Source: Roseovarius autotrophicus
GTDB taxonomy: Bacteria; Pseudomonadota; Alphaproteobacteria; Rhodobacterales; Rhodobacteraceae
Length of the DNA stretch: 55,031 bases
Reading direction: 5' to 3'
Assembly: GCF_018069895.1 (NCBI RefSeq)
Contig: NZ_JAGQDH010000019.1
Location: 1-55,031, forward strand
The notes beneath the pieces are model-generated. The model had not been told where the DNA came from, searched no databases, and was given only the letters and a program-made list of their open reading frames with translations. This document shows positions 44,762-52,140 of this stretch, piece after piece (position 1 is the first letter of the stretch; every line of letters begins with the position of its first letter). A program made the translations under genes and the position numbers.

Positions 44762-45871
44762 TCACACGCGGGCCATCAGGCCGGGATTGAGCAGGCCACG
44801 CGGATCGAACCGCTGCCGCAGACCGGCCTGAAGGGCGGCCACCGGTTTGGGCAGCGGGTGAAAGGCATCGGTCCCTTCGCCGCGCACCCGCGTGGCATGG
44901 CCGCCTTTCGCGTCCACGCCGGCGCGGATCGTGTTCGCGCGTCCTTCGGGCGCAAGCAGCCAGACAAGACCCCCGCCCCAATCGTAAAGCGCCTCGACCC
45001 CGCGCAGCCCGGCCACGATCCCCGGCGCATCCGATGGCTTGACCGAGAGCCGCCACACATCGCCTGCGCGCCCGTGGAAGGTGGCCACGTCGCGAATGCC
45101 GCGCCACATGGCGGCGACCGCTTCGGCGTCGGTCTCGACCGCGACCGCGCCGAACGGGGCCAGCAGCGTGGCAAGGCGCTCTGCCCGATAGGCGACCGAG
45201 CCGGCAAAGCCCTCGATCCGCAGAAGCGTCGCCTTGCCCGGAAGATGCGCCGCGCCCGAGACCTCGAAGGGCGAGGCGAGCGCGCGGGAAAGCGCCGTGA
45301 TCGCCTGTGTGTCATCCAGCCCGTTCAAGGCAAGCGTCGCCGCCGCTTGCGGCGCGGGCAGCACCTTGAGCGCCACCTCGGTCAGCACGCCCAAGGTGCC
45401 ATGGCTGCCCGCCATCAGCTTGACCAGATCATAGCCGGTGACGTTCTTCATCACGCGCCCGCCATTCTTGACGATTCGCCCGGTGCCATCGACAAAGCGC
45501 ACACCCAGAAGGAAATCGCGACAGGCCCCGGCCTGCACGCGGCGCGGCCCGCTCACATTGGCGGCGACCACCCCGCCGATGGTGGGCGTGCCGGTCGTTT
45601 CCAGCAACCCGCGATGATCCATCGGCTCGAATGCGAGGCGCTGCCCCTCGTTCGCCAGGGCCGCCTCCACCTCTTCCAGCGGTGTGCCCGCGCGCGCCAC
45701 CAGCGTCAGGGCGCCCGGCTCGTAAAGCTCGATCCCGCGCATGGCCGCGATCGAGACCCGCGCGCCGTTGGTCTGCCCGCCGATAGGCCGCGTCCCACCG
45801 CCTTCTATGCGCAATGGCGCGTCGGCCGCTTTGATGATCTCGGCGAGTTCCGGCTCTGTCTGGGGTGTCAT
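44762..45871 (-). CDS. glcE: Glycolate oxidase FAD-binding subunit GlcE
   Basis: 369 aa FAD-linked oxidase subunit. The PP-type FAD site starts RIEGGGTRPIGG near residue 23, followed by GTPTIGGVVAANVSGPRR (about 93-110) and VTGYDLVKLMAGSHGTLGV. It is shorter than GlcD and lacks its C-terminal metal motif. It follows glcD after a 62-base gap that holds a GC-rich repeat. It works with GlcD and GlcF in glycolate oxidation to glyoxylate. Confidence 0.93.
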   Translation of the reverse strand: MTPQTEPELAEIIKAADAPLRIEGGGTRPIGGQTNGARVSIAAMRGIELYEPGALTLVARAGTPLEEVEAALANEGQRLAFEPMDHRGLLETTGTPTIGGVVAANVSGPRRVQAGACRDFLLGVRFVDGTGRIVKNGGRVMKNVTGYDLVKLMAGSHGTLGVLTEVALKVLPAPQAAATLALNGLDDTQAITALSRALASPFEVSGAAHLPGKATLLRIEGFAGSVAYRAERLATLLAPFGAVAVETDAEAVAAMWRGIRDVATFHGRAGDVWRLSVKPSDAPGIVAGLRGVEALYDWGGGLVWLLAPEGRANTIRAGVDAKGGHATRVRGEGTDAFHPLPKPVAALQAGLRQRFDPRGLLNPGLMARV

Positions 45872-45933
45872 GCTGCTTCTTCTGGCTGAAAATATCCCGG
45901 GGGTCCGGGGGCAGCGCCCCCGGTGCGACAGTG
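45872..45933 (-). repeat. GC-rich intergenic repeat between glcD and glcE
   Basis: On the minus strand: CCGGGGGC (pairs 45923-45916 with 45912-45905) forms an 8-bp hairpin, then CCCCCGGGATATTTT and a GAAGAAG just before the glcE start. The same core (GCCCCC, GACCCCC/GCACCCCC, GG, TATTT, then AGAAG/TGAAG) occurs at 52070-52126 in front of fdsA. It recurs in Rhodobacterales as far as I recall; function unknown. Confidence 0.6.
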
Positions 45934-47367
45934 TCAGGCCGCGCGCCGCGCCTCGGACGCCTCAAGCGGGAAGACCTTGGCAGGGTTCAAAAGCCAGGCC
46001 GGATCGAACACGTCCTTGACATCCATCTGCGCGGCCAGATCGTCGGGGGCGTATTGATGGGCCATCAGGTCGCGCTTTTCGATGCCCACGCCATGCTCGC
46101 CGGTCAGACAGCCGCCCACTTCGACGCAGAGCTTGAGGATTTCCGCGCCGAACGCCTCGCACAGTTCCAGATCGCCGGGCTTGTTGGCGTCAAACAGAAT
46201 GAGCGGGTGCATGTTGCCATCGCCCGCATGGAACACATTGGCCACGTCGAGGCCGAATTCCTTCGACATCTCGTCGATGCGACGCAGCACGAGCGGCAGC
46301 GCGCTGACCGGGATGGTGCCGTCTAGGCACATGTAATCGTTGATCTGTCCCATGGCCCCGAAGGCGGATTTGCGGCCCAGCCAGATCTTGGCGCTCTCCT
46401 CGGCCGATTTGCTCTGGCGCAGTTCCACCGGGTCATGGCAGCGGGCGATGTCCTCGATCAGCGCCAGTTGCGCGTCGATCTCGGCCTCGGACCCTTCCAC
46501 CTCGACAATCAGCAGCGCCTCGCAATCGGGATAGCCCGCATGGGCGAAATCCTCGGTGGCGCGAATGCAGGGGCGGTCCATGAACTCGATCGCTACGGGC
46601 AGCACGCCCGCCTTGATGATGTCTGAGACGCAGGCCCCGGCGACCTCGTTGCTGTCGAACCCGATCAGCACGGGCCGCGCGCCCTCGGGTTTGCGCAGGA
46701 TGCGCAGGGTGGCCTCGGTCACAACCCCCAATTGCCCCTCGGAGCCGCAGACAAGGCCCAGAAGATCATAGCCCGCCGCATCGAGATATGCGCCGCCCAA
46801 CTCGATCACGGTGCCATCCATCAGCACCATGGTCACGCCCATCAGGTTGTTGGTGGTCACGCCGTATTTCAGGCAATGCGCACCGCCCGAATTCATCGCG
46901 ATATTGCCGGCGATGGCGCAGGCAAGCTGCGATGAGGGGTCGGGGGCGTAGAAGAAACCGTGCTCCTCCACCGCACCGGTGACGGAAAGATTGGTGCGCC
47001 CGGTCTGCACGCGAATGAAGCGGTTTTCATAGTCGGTTTCGAGCACCGCGTTCATGCGCGCCACGCCGAGGATCACGCTATCAGCCGTGGGCAGCGCGCC
47101 GCCTGCAAGCGAGGTACCCGAGCCGCGCGGCACCACCGGCACACCCATGTCGTGACAGATACGCAGCGCATCCGACACTTCCCGTGTCGAGGCGGGCAGG
47201 ATCGCGGCCATGGGCGGGCATTTGTAGGCGGTGAGCGCGTCGCATTCATAGGCGCGGGTTTCCGCCGGGTCCGAAATCACCGCGTCGGTGGGCAGGACCG
47301 TGCGCAGGCGCGCAACCAGATCGGCCTTGCGCGAGAGGATCGCGGGGTTCGGCTCGGGCATCTGCAT
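45934..47367 (-). CDS. glcD: Glycolate oxidase subunit GlcD
   Basis: 477 aa from ATG 47367, seven bases after GGGAGG; ATG 47373 is too close to it and the frame to 47505 lacks support. FAD-binding oxidase catalytic subunit. PVVPRGSGTSLAGGALP is the FAD pyrophosphate site (about 85-101), with GNIAMNSGGAHCLKYG and GSEGQLGVVTEATLRI. The C-terminal AGDGNMHPLILF...GEHGVGIEKRDLM has the catalytic His/Glu. First gene of glcDEF, preceded by a near-perfect operator. No glcC regulator is in the window. Confidence 0.95.
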   Translation of the reverse strand: MQMPEPNPAILSRKADLVARLRTVLPTDAVISDPAETRAYECDALTAYKCPPMAAILPASTREVSDALRICHDMGVPVVPRGSGTSLAGGALPTADSVILGVARMNAVLETDYENRFIRVQTGRTNLSVTGAVEEHGFFYAPDPSSQLACAIAGNIAMNSGGAHCLKYGVTTNNLMGVTMVLMDGTVIELGGAYLDAAGYDLLGLVCGSEGQLGVVTEATLRILRKPEGARPVLIGFDSNEVAGACVSDIIKAGVLPVAIEFMDRPCIRATEDFAHAGYPDCEALLIVEVEGSEAEIDAQLALIEDIARCHDPVELRQSKSAEESAKIWLGRKSAFGAMGQINDYMCLDGTIPVSALPLVLRRIDEMSKEFGLDVANVFHAGDGNMHPLILFDANKPGDLELCEAFGAEILKLCVEVGGCLTGEHGVGIEKRDLMAHQYAPDDLAAQMDVKDVFDPAWLLNPAKVFPLEASEARRAA

Positions 47368-47381
47368 GATCATACCTCCCT

Positions 47382-47408
47382 GAATTGGTAAATCTATATA
47401 ACCAATTC
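47382..47408 (-). promoter_or_regulatory. Inverted-repeat operator upstream of glcDEF
   Basis: GAATTGGT (47382-47389) and ACCAATTC (47401-47408) are perfect 8-bp arms around 11 bases, ending 15 bases upstream of glcD. TGGT...ACCA is the style of FadR/GntR-type sites such as GlcC. A TATATA in the spacer suggests overlap with a -10. Confidence 0.55.
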
Positions 47409-47485
47409 TGGCGCTGCGCGAGTCTTTTTTCCCGTGCCGCGTGCGAAGGCTTGCGCGTTGGCGTGCGCTCGGGCAGTCATCGCAC

Positions 47486-47896
47486 ATGGACTGGGTCAAG
47501 ATCATTCACATTCTTTGTGTCATGGGCTGGATGACGTCGATTTTCGCCGTGCCACGCGCGCTCATCTACTGGCATCGCGAATGGGACAGGCTGGGCGAAT
47601 TCGGCCCCCTTGGTGATCTCACGATCCGACTTTACCGCTTTTCGCTGGGGCTGGGTGTCATCGCCATCGCCTCCGGGCTTTATCTTGCCCATGCGCTCGG
47701 CTGGCCGGTCTGGACGCATCTCAAGCTGGCGCTCGTTCTGGCGCTCGCCGTGCATTACGGTTGGACCGGACGGCTGGTTCTGCGGGCGCGGCGCGGCGTC
47801 TTTACCGAGAGCGACCGATACTTGCGCGTCTTCAATGAAATCAGCGTCCTGGGGGCGATTGCCGTGCTCTGGGTCGTTGTCGTGCGCCCGTTCTGA
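47486..47896 (+). CDS. HemJ/CopD-like membrane protein
   Basis: 136 aa, ATG 47486; four hydrophobic helices. The start DWVKIIHILCVMGWMTSIF with its His and the later HLKLALVLALAVHYGWTGRL resemble HemJ (protoporphyrinogen oxidase) and CopD-like proteins, where His and Lys bind haem. Whether it is HemJ cannot be decided without alignment. It forms a compact unit with the following DUF599 gene (3-base gap). A longer frame to 47441 lacks support. Confidence 0.6.
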   Translation: MDWVKIIHILCVMGWMTSIFAVPRALIYWHREWDRLGEFGPLGDLTIRLYRFSLGLGVIAIASGLYLAHALGWPVWTHLKLALVLALAVHYGWTGRLVLRARRGVFTESDRYLRVFNEISVLGAIAVLWVVVVRPF

Positions 47897-47899
47897 GTG

Positions 47900-48616
47900 A
47901 TGGAGCAACTGACACGGGCGCTCGGGCATTTCACCGCGCTGGACCTCTGGGCTGTGGCGGCGCTCATCGCGGGATGGGCGGGCGTCACGCTCCTGATCGA
48001 GCACGCGCCCGCGCGCTTTCCCTCTACCTCGAACCTGATGGCGCAGTATCGTCGCGAATGGATGGTGCAGTTCGTCGCCCGCGACCCGCGCATCTTTGAT
48101 TCGCAGGTCATCGGGCAGTTGCGGCAGGGCACATCGTTCTTTGCCTCGGCCACGCTTATTGCCATAGGTGGCGCGCTGGCGCTTCTGGGGGATGTGGAGC
48201 GGCTGATCGGGATTGCCGATGATCTGACCACGGGCAACGATCCCGTGATCGTCTGGGAGGTGAAGATCCTCACCGTGATCATCTTCCTGACCAATGCGTT
48301 CCTGAAATTCGTCTGGTCGAACCGGCTTTTCGGCTATTGCGCCGTGGTCATGGCGGCGGTGCCGAATGACCCGGCTGACCCGGCGGCGCTGCCGCGCGCG
48401 CAGAAAGCGGGCGAGATCAACATCACCGCAGCGCGCGGCTTCAATCGCGGCTTGCGGGCGCTTTATTTCGCGTTGGCGGGGGCGGCTTGGTTGCTGGGCG
48501 CATGGGCGCTTCTGCTGGCCGTGGCGCTTACGCTCGGGGTGCTGTTGCGGCGCGAGTTCGCCTCTGAATCGCGTGCCGTGCTGATGCGCGCCGACGATGT
48601 GCGCACGGATATGTGA
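47900..48616 (+). CDS. DUF599 family membrane protein
   Basis: 238 aa from ATG 47900 (GTG 47897 is also possible). Hydrophobic helices at both ends surround the conserved DUF599 core: MAQYRREWMVQFVARDPRIFDSQVIG, TSFFASATLIAIGGALALLG and KFVWSNRLFGYCAVVMAAVP. Function is unknown; it is predicted in the inner membrane. It overlaps or touches the next small gene. Confidence 0.8.
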   Translation: MEQLTRALGHFTALDLWAVAALIAGWAGVTLLIEHAPARFPSTSNLMAQYRREWMVQFVARDPRIFDSQVIGQLRQGTSFFASATLIAIGGALALLGDVERLIGIADDLTTGNDPVIVWEVKILTVIIFLTNAFLKFVWSNRLFGYCAVVMAAVPNDPADPAALPRAQKAGEINITAARGFNRGLRALYFALAGAAWLLGAWALLLAVALTLGVLLRREFASESRAVLMRADDVRTDM

Positions 48617-48651
48617 GTTTGAATCGCCGCGCACGGCGCTATGTCTTGCGC

Positions 48652-49011
48652 ATGAGATGGATCGTGCCCGCCCTGACTGCTTGTCTTGTCGCCTCACCCG
48701 TTGCGGCGGCAGAGCCCGATATCCTGGACGCTGCGGTCAGAAAGTCGGGCATGTCGCACCGGGTGGATGTGACGCTTGCCCATCCCGATACCGGCTGGGA
48801 TCATTACGCGGACGGCTGGGAGGTGCTTGATGCGAAAGGCAACCGGCTTGGCTATCGTGTGCTGCTCCATCCGCATGTGACCGAGCAACCGTTCACGCGC
48901 GCCCTGAACAATCTCGACCTGCCTGATGGCACGCGCGAGATCTTTGTCCGCGCGCATTGCTCGGTGGACGGGTGGGGAAAGAGCACCCGCCGGGTCACGC
49001 TTGATCCGTGA
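48652..49011 (+). CDS. Small secreted protein
   Basis: 119 aa from ATG 48652; GTG 48613, which overlaps the DUF599 stop, would add 13 basic residues. A signal peptide ends PVAAAE (about residue 20). The mature region, HRVDVTLAHPDTGWDHYADGW and LPDGTREIFVRAHCS, looks like a small beta-sandwich domain, with a single Cys. I do not recognise a named family with confidence. Probably periplasmic; position suggests co-transcription with the two genes upstream. Confidence 0.65.
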   Translation: MRWIVPALTACLVASPVAAAEPDILDAAVRKSGMSHRVDVTLAHPDTGWDHYADGWEVLDAKGNRLGYRVLLHPHVTEQPFTRALNNLDLPDGTREIFVRAHCSVDGWGKSTRRVTLDP

Positions 49012-49052
49012 TTTTGCGCATCGGCGCTTGATCGGCGGCTTTATTGCTGTTT

Positions 49053-49081
49053 TTCTATTGTGAATCAGTCATCCAATAGAA
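49053..49081 (+). promoter_or_regulatory. Inverted repeat upstream of fdsR
   Basis: TTCTATTG (49053-49060) and CAATAGAA (49074-49081) are perfect 8-bp arms with a 13-base spacer, ending 10 bases before the LysR start. It shares CTAT/ATAG half-sites with the repeat after the gene, consistent with autoregulation. Confidence 0.5.
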
Positions 49082-49091
49082 GTGGCCTGTC

Positions 49092-49979
49092 ATGCTCGAC
49101 AAGCTGGAGATGTTCATCGCGGTGGCGAAGGAAGGGCATTTCGGGCGCGCAGCGCTCAGCATCGGAATTACGCAACCGTCGCTTTCGGCCGGGATCAAGC
49201 AGCTTGAGGAACAGTTGGGCGTCCAGCTCATCTTTCGTGGCTCGCGCTATGGCGGGCTGACGCCAGAGGGGCAAGCGGCGCTGGTCTGGGCGCGCAAGAT
49301 CGTGGGGGATGCGCGGCAGTTGCGCGAGGAGATGCGCGCCAAGCGGCATGGCCTGTCGGGGCAGGTCCGCATTGCGGCGATCCCGACGGCGCTGACATGG
49401 GCGGCGCGGCTGTGTCACCGCTTCACCGCCAGACACCCCAATGTGCGTTTCACCATCCTGTCGCGCACTTCGGTCGAGATCCTGTCCATGCTCGACAATC
49501 TCGATATCGACGCAGGTATCTCGTATCTCGACAACGAACCGATGGGCCGCGTGAGCACCGAGCCGCTTTATGCCGAACGCTACATGCTGGTTTGCGGTGA
49601 AGGTTCGCGCCTTGCCGGGCGGTCCTCGGTGGGGTGGGAGGAACTGGCGCAAGAGCGGCTGTGCTTGCTGACACCCGACATGCAGAACCGCCGGATCATC
49701 AACCGCAACTTCGCCGCGGTCGATGTGACCCCAGAGCCGCGCATCGAGTCGAATTCTACCGTGGTGCTGATGTCCACGGTGGAAAGCGGTGACTGGGTGA
49801 CGGTCCTGCCCGAGGATGCGGCGCGGTTCCACGCTGTCGGCAAGGCGGTGCGGCTGGTGCCGCTGTCTGGGTCGGAACCGGCCCATCTGGTCGGGCTTGT
49901 CGCGCCATGGCGCGAGCCGCATACGCCCGTGCTGCAAAGTCTTCTGCGCGAGGCGCGCAAGCTGGCAGGCACGGATTGA
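49092..49979 (+). CDS. fdsR: LysR-family regulator of formate dehydrogenase
   Basis: 295 aa. The N-terminal helix-turn-helix is LEMFIAVAKEGHFGRAALSIGITQPSLSAGIKQLEEQLG (residues 5-43), the rest the LysR co-inducer domain (VRIAAIPTALTWAARLCHRF; later VESGDWVTVLPEDAA). It lies directly upstream of fdsGBA on the same strand, as FdsR does in other Proteobacteria. Inverted repeats on both sides of the gene look like its binding sites. Formate as inducer is inferred from position. Confidence 0.87.
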   Translation: MLDKLEMFIAVAKEGHFGRAALSIGITQPSLSAGIKQLEEQLGVQLIFRGSRYGGLTPEGQAALVWARKIVGDARQLREEMRAKRHGLSGQVRIAAIPTALTWAARLCHRFTARHPNVRFTILSRTSVEILSMLDNLDIDAGISYLDNEPMGRVSTEPLYAERYMLVCGEGSRLAGRSSVGWEELAQERLCLLTPDMQNRRIINRNFAAVDVTPEPRIESNSTVVLMSTVESGDWVTVLPEDAARFHAVGKAVRLVPLSGSEPAHLVGLVAPWREPHTPVLQSLLREARKLAGTD

Positions 49980-49996
49980 TAGGCTGCGTCTATCAA
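49976..49996 (+). promoter_or_regulatory. Perfect inverted repeat in the fds promoter region
   Basis: TTGATAG-GCTGCGT-CTATCAA (49976-49996) overlaps the last codons of fdsR. LysR sites often have T-N11-A with ATAG/CTAT-like arms. The fdsG start is 75 bases downstream, at the distance expected of an activator site. Confidence 0.55.
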
Positions 49997-50070
49997 ATAA
50001 CCGAATAGCGATATTGATCACGGATTAATGCCTGTGATTGACTGGTCTCAGCAACTGCAAGAGGCCAGCC

Positions 50071-50535
50071 ATGACCGAACCCGCCGCTGACGAGATAGAC
50101 GCCATCCTGCGCGCGCATCTTCACCTTGAGGGGCCGCTTTTGCCGATCCTGCACGCGATGCAGGAGGCCTGCGGCCATATCCCCGAGGCGGCGCATCGCC
50201 CGATCGCCGAGGCGCTCAATATCAGCCGTGCGGAACTGCATGGCGTGATCAGCTTTTACCACGATTTCCGCGCCAAGCCCGCCGGGCGGCATGTGCTCAG
50301 GATTTGCCGGGCCGAGGCCTGTCAGGCGGTGGGTGGTGCGGCGTTGGCCGAGGCGACGCTGGCGAAACTGGGCCTTGAATGGCGCGGCACCACCGCGAAT
50401 GGCGCGGTGACGGTGGAGCCGGTCTATTGCCTGGGCCTGTGCGCCTGTGCGCCTGCGGCGATGCTGGACGGGCGGGTGGTGGGCCGGGTGGACAGCGCCC
50501 GGATGGATGCCCTTCTGGCGGAGGCGGGGGCATGA
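50071..50535 (+). CDS. fdsG: NAD-dependent formate dehydrogenase, gamma subunit (FdsG)
   Basis: 154 aa from ATG 50071, GAGG six bases upstream. Related to NuoE. It binds a [2Fe-2S] cluster through CRAEAC (about residues 77-82) and CLGLCAC (about 121-127), and carries electrons between the FMN and iron-sulfur subunits. N-terminal ILHAMQEACGHIPEAAHRPIAEALNI is typical. Its stop overlaps the fdsB start (ATGA at 50532). Intact, unlike fdsA. Confidence 0.93.
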   Translation: MTEPAADEIDAILRAHLHLEGPLLPILHAMQEACGHIPEAAHRPIAEALNISRAELHGVISFYHDFRAKPAGRHVLRICRAEACQAVGGAALAEATLAKLGLEWRGTTANGAVTVEPVYCLGLCACAPAAMLDGRVVGRVDSARMDALLAEAGA

Positions 50536-52040
50536 AGATTTACATTCCCATGGACAGCGCCGCCAAGGCACTTGGCGTCGAAGAGGTGGCCACCGCGATC
50601 CGCACCGCCGCGCCCGAGGCTGAGATCATCCGCACCGGCACGCGTGGCATGATCTGGCTGGAACCGCTGGTGGAGGTCGAGATCGACGGGGAGCGCCATG
50701 GTTATGGCCCGGCGACGGTGGGCGATGTGGCGGGCATTCTCGACGGCAGCAGCGTCAAGGCGCTTGGCCCGGTCGCGGATCTGGACTGGATGAGGCGGCA
50801 GACGCGGCTGACATTCGCCCGCGTCGGCGTGATCGACCCGCTCAGCCTTGCCGATTACGAGGCGCATGGCGGGCTGGCCGGTCTGCGCCGCGCGCTTGGC
50901 ATGGACGGAGCCGGGATCGTCGCCGAGGTCACCCGATCGGGGCTGCGCGGGCGCGGCGGCGCGGGCTTCCCGACCGGCATCAAGTGGAAGACGGTACAGG
51001 AGGCGCAAGCGCCGCAGAAATACATCGTCTGCAATGCCGATGAGGGCGACAGTGGCACATTCGCCGACCGGATGATCATGGAGGGCGACCCCTTTACCCT
51101 GATCGAAGGCATGGCGATTGCCGGTCTCGGGGTGGGGGCGACGCGCGGCTATGTCTATCTGCGCTCGGAATATCCCGATGCTATCGCAGTGATGCGCCGC
51201 GCGGTTGAAATCGCGCGCGGGGCGGGGGTTCTGGGTGCGGATGTGCTGGGCTCGGGGCGTGCGTTCGACATGGAAATCCGCGTGGGGGCCGGGGCCTATG
51301 TCTGTGGCGAGGAAACCTCGCTTCTCAACAGCCTTGAAGGCAAGCGCGGCGTGGTGCGCGCCAAGCCGCCGCTGCCCGCCTTGGAGGGGTTCCTCGGGCG
51401 GCCCACGGTGGTCAACAATGTGATTTCGCTGGCGACGGTGCCGGTGATCTTCGAGAAGGGCGCGGCATATTATGCCGATTTCGGCCTTGGCCGGTCGCGC
51501 GGCACCGTGACCTTGCAGATCGCGGGCAATGTGGCGCGCGGCGGCCTGTTCGAGACCGCCTTTGGCATCACCTTGGGCGAGGTGGTCAATGACCTTGGCG
51601 GCGGAACCCTCACAGGCCGCCCGGTCAAGGCGGTGCAGGTGGGTGGGCCGCTCGGGGCCTATATTCCGGTCGGTAATTTCGACGCGGCCCTTGGCTATGA
51701 GGAGCTTGACGCCAAGGGTGGGCTGTTGGGCCATGCCGGTCTGGTGGTGTTTGACGACGGCGCCGACATGCTGGGGATGGCGCGCTTCGCGATGGAATTC
51801 TGCGCCGTGGAAAGCTGTGGCAAATGCACGCCCTGCCGGATCGGGGCCGTTCGGGGCGTCGAGACCATCGACCGGATCGCGGCAGGCGACGGGGCGGCGA
51901 TCCCGCTTCTGACCGATCTGTGCGAGACCATGAAGGACGGCTCGCTCTGCGCGCTTGGCGGGTTGACGCCGTTGCCGGTCATGTCCGCGCTAACGCATTT
52001 TCCCGACGATTTCGCCACCCGGCGCGAGGCCGCTGAGTGA
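50532..52040 (+). CDS. fdsB: NAD-dependent formate dehydrogenase, beta subunit (FdsB)
   Basis: 502 aa, NuoF-like, reduces NAD+. An N-terminal thioredoxin-like part (about 1-100) precedes the flavin domain. Visible: GLRGRGGAGFPTGIKWK (FMN/NAD loop), YIVCNADEGDSGTFADRM, GAGAYVCGEETSLLNSLEG (near 256), and the [4Fe-4S] site ESCGKCTPCRIG near 430. Full length and intact. It relies on the damaged FdsA for electrons, so activity in this strain is doubtful. Confidence 0.95.
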   Translation: MKIYIPMDSAAKALGVEEVATAIRTAAPEAEIIRTGTRGMIWLEPLVEVEIDGERHGYGPATVGDVAGILDGSSVKALGPVADLDWMRRQTRLTFARVGVIDPLSLADYEAHGGLAGLRRALGMDGAGIVAEVTRSGLRGRGGAGFPTGIKWKTVQEAQAPQKYIVCNADEGDSGTFADRMIMEGDPFTLIEGMAIAGLGVGATRGYVYLRSEYPDAIAVMRRAVEIARGAGVLGADVLGSGRAFDMEIRVGAGAYVCGEETSLLNSLEGKRGVVRAKPPLPALEGFLGRPTVVNNVISLATVPVIFEKGAAYYADFGLGRSRGTVTLQIAGNVARGGLFETAFGITLGEVVNDLGGGTLTGRPVKAVQVGGPLGAYIPVGNFDAALGYEELDAKGGLLGHAGLVVFDDGADMLGMARFAMEFCAVESCGKCTPCRIGAVRGVETIDRIAAGDGAAIPLLTDLCETMKDGSLCALGGLTPLPVMSALTHFPDDFATRREAAE

Positions 52041-52047
52041 TCGGGAT

Positions 52048-52126
52048 CGCGGCATGAAAAATGCCGCGACCGGAGCGGGGGGGCCGCCCCCCGCACCCCC
52101 CGGAGTATTTCCGGAACGATGAAGGG
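52048..52126 (+). repeat. Palindromes and GC-rich repeat between fdsB and fdsA
   Basis: A perfect hairpin CGCGGCAT (52048-52055) / ATGCCGCG (52061-52068) with a GAAAA loop is followed by a GGGGGGG/CCGCCCCCC palindrome and CCCCCCGGAGTATTTCCGG. The last part is the same core seen in front of glcE. There is no U-run, so it is unlikely to terminate the operon. The fdsA ribosome-binding site GAGGAG lies just beyond. Confidence 0.6.
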
Positions 52127-52140
52127 CTGAGGAGACGGAC

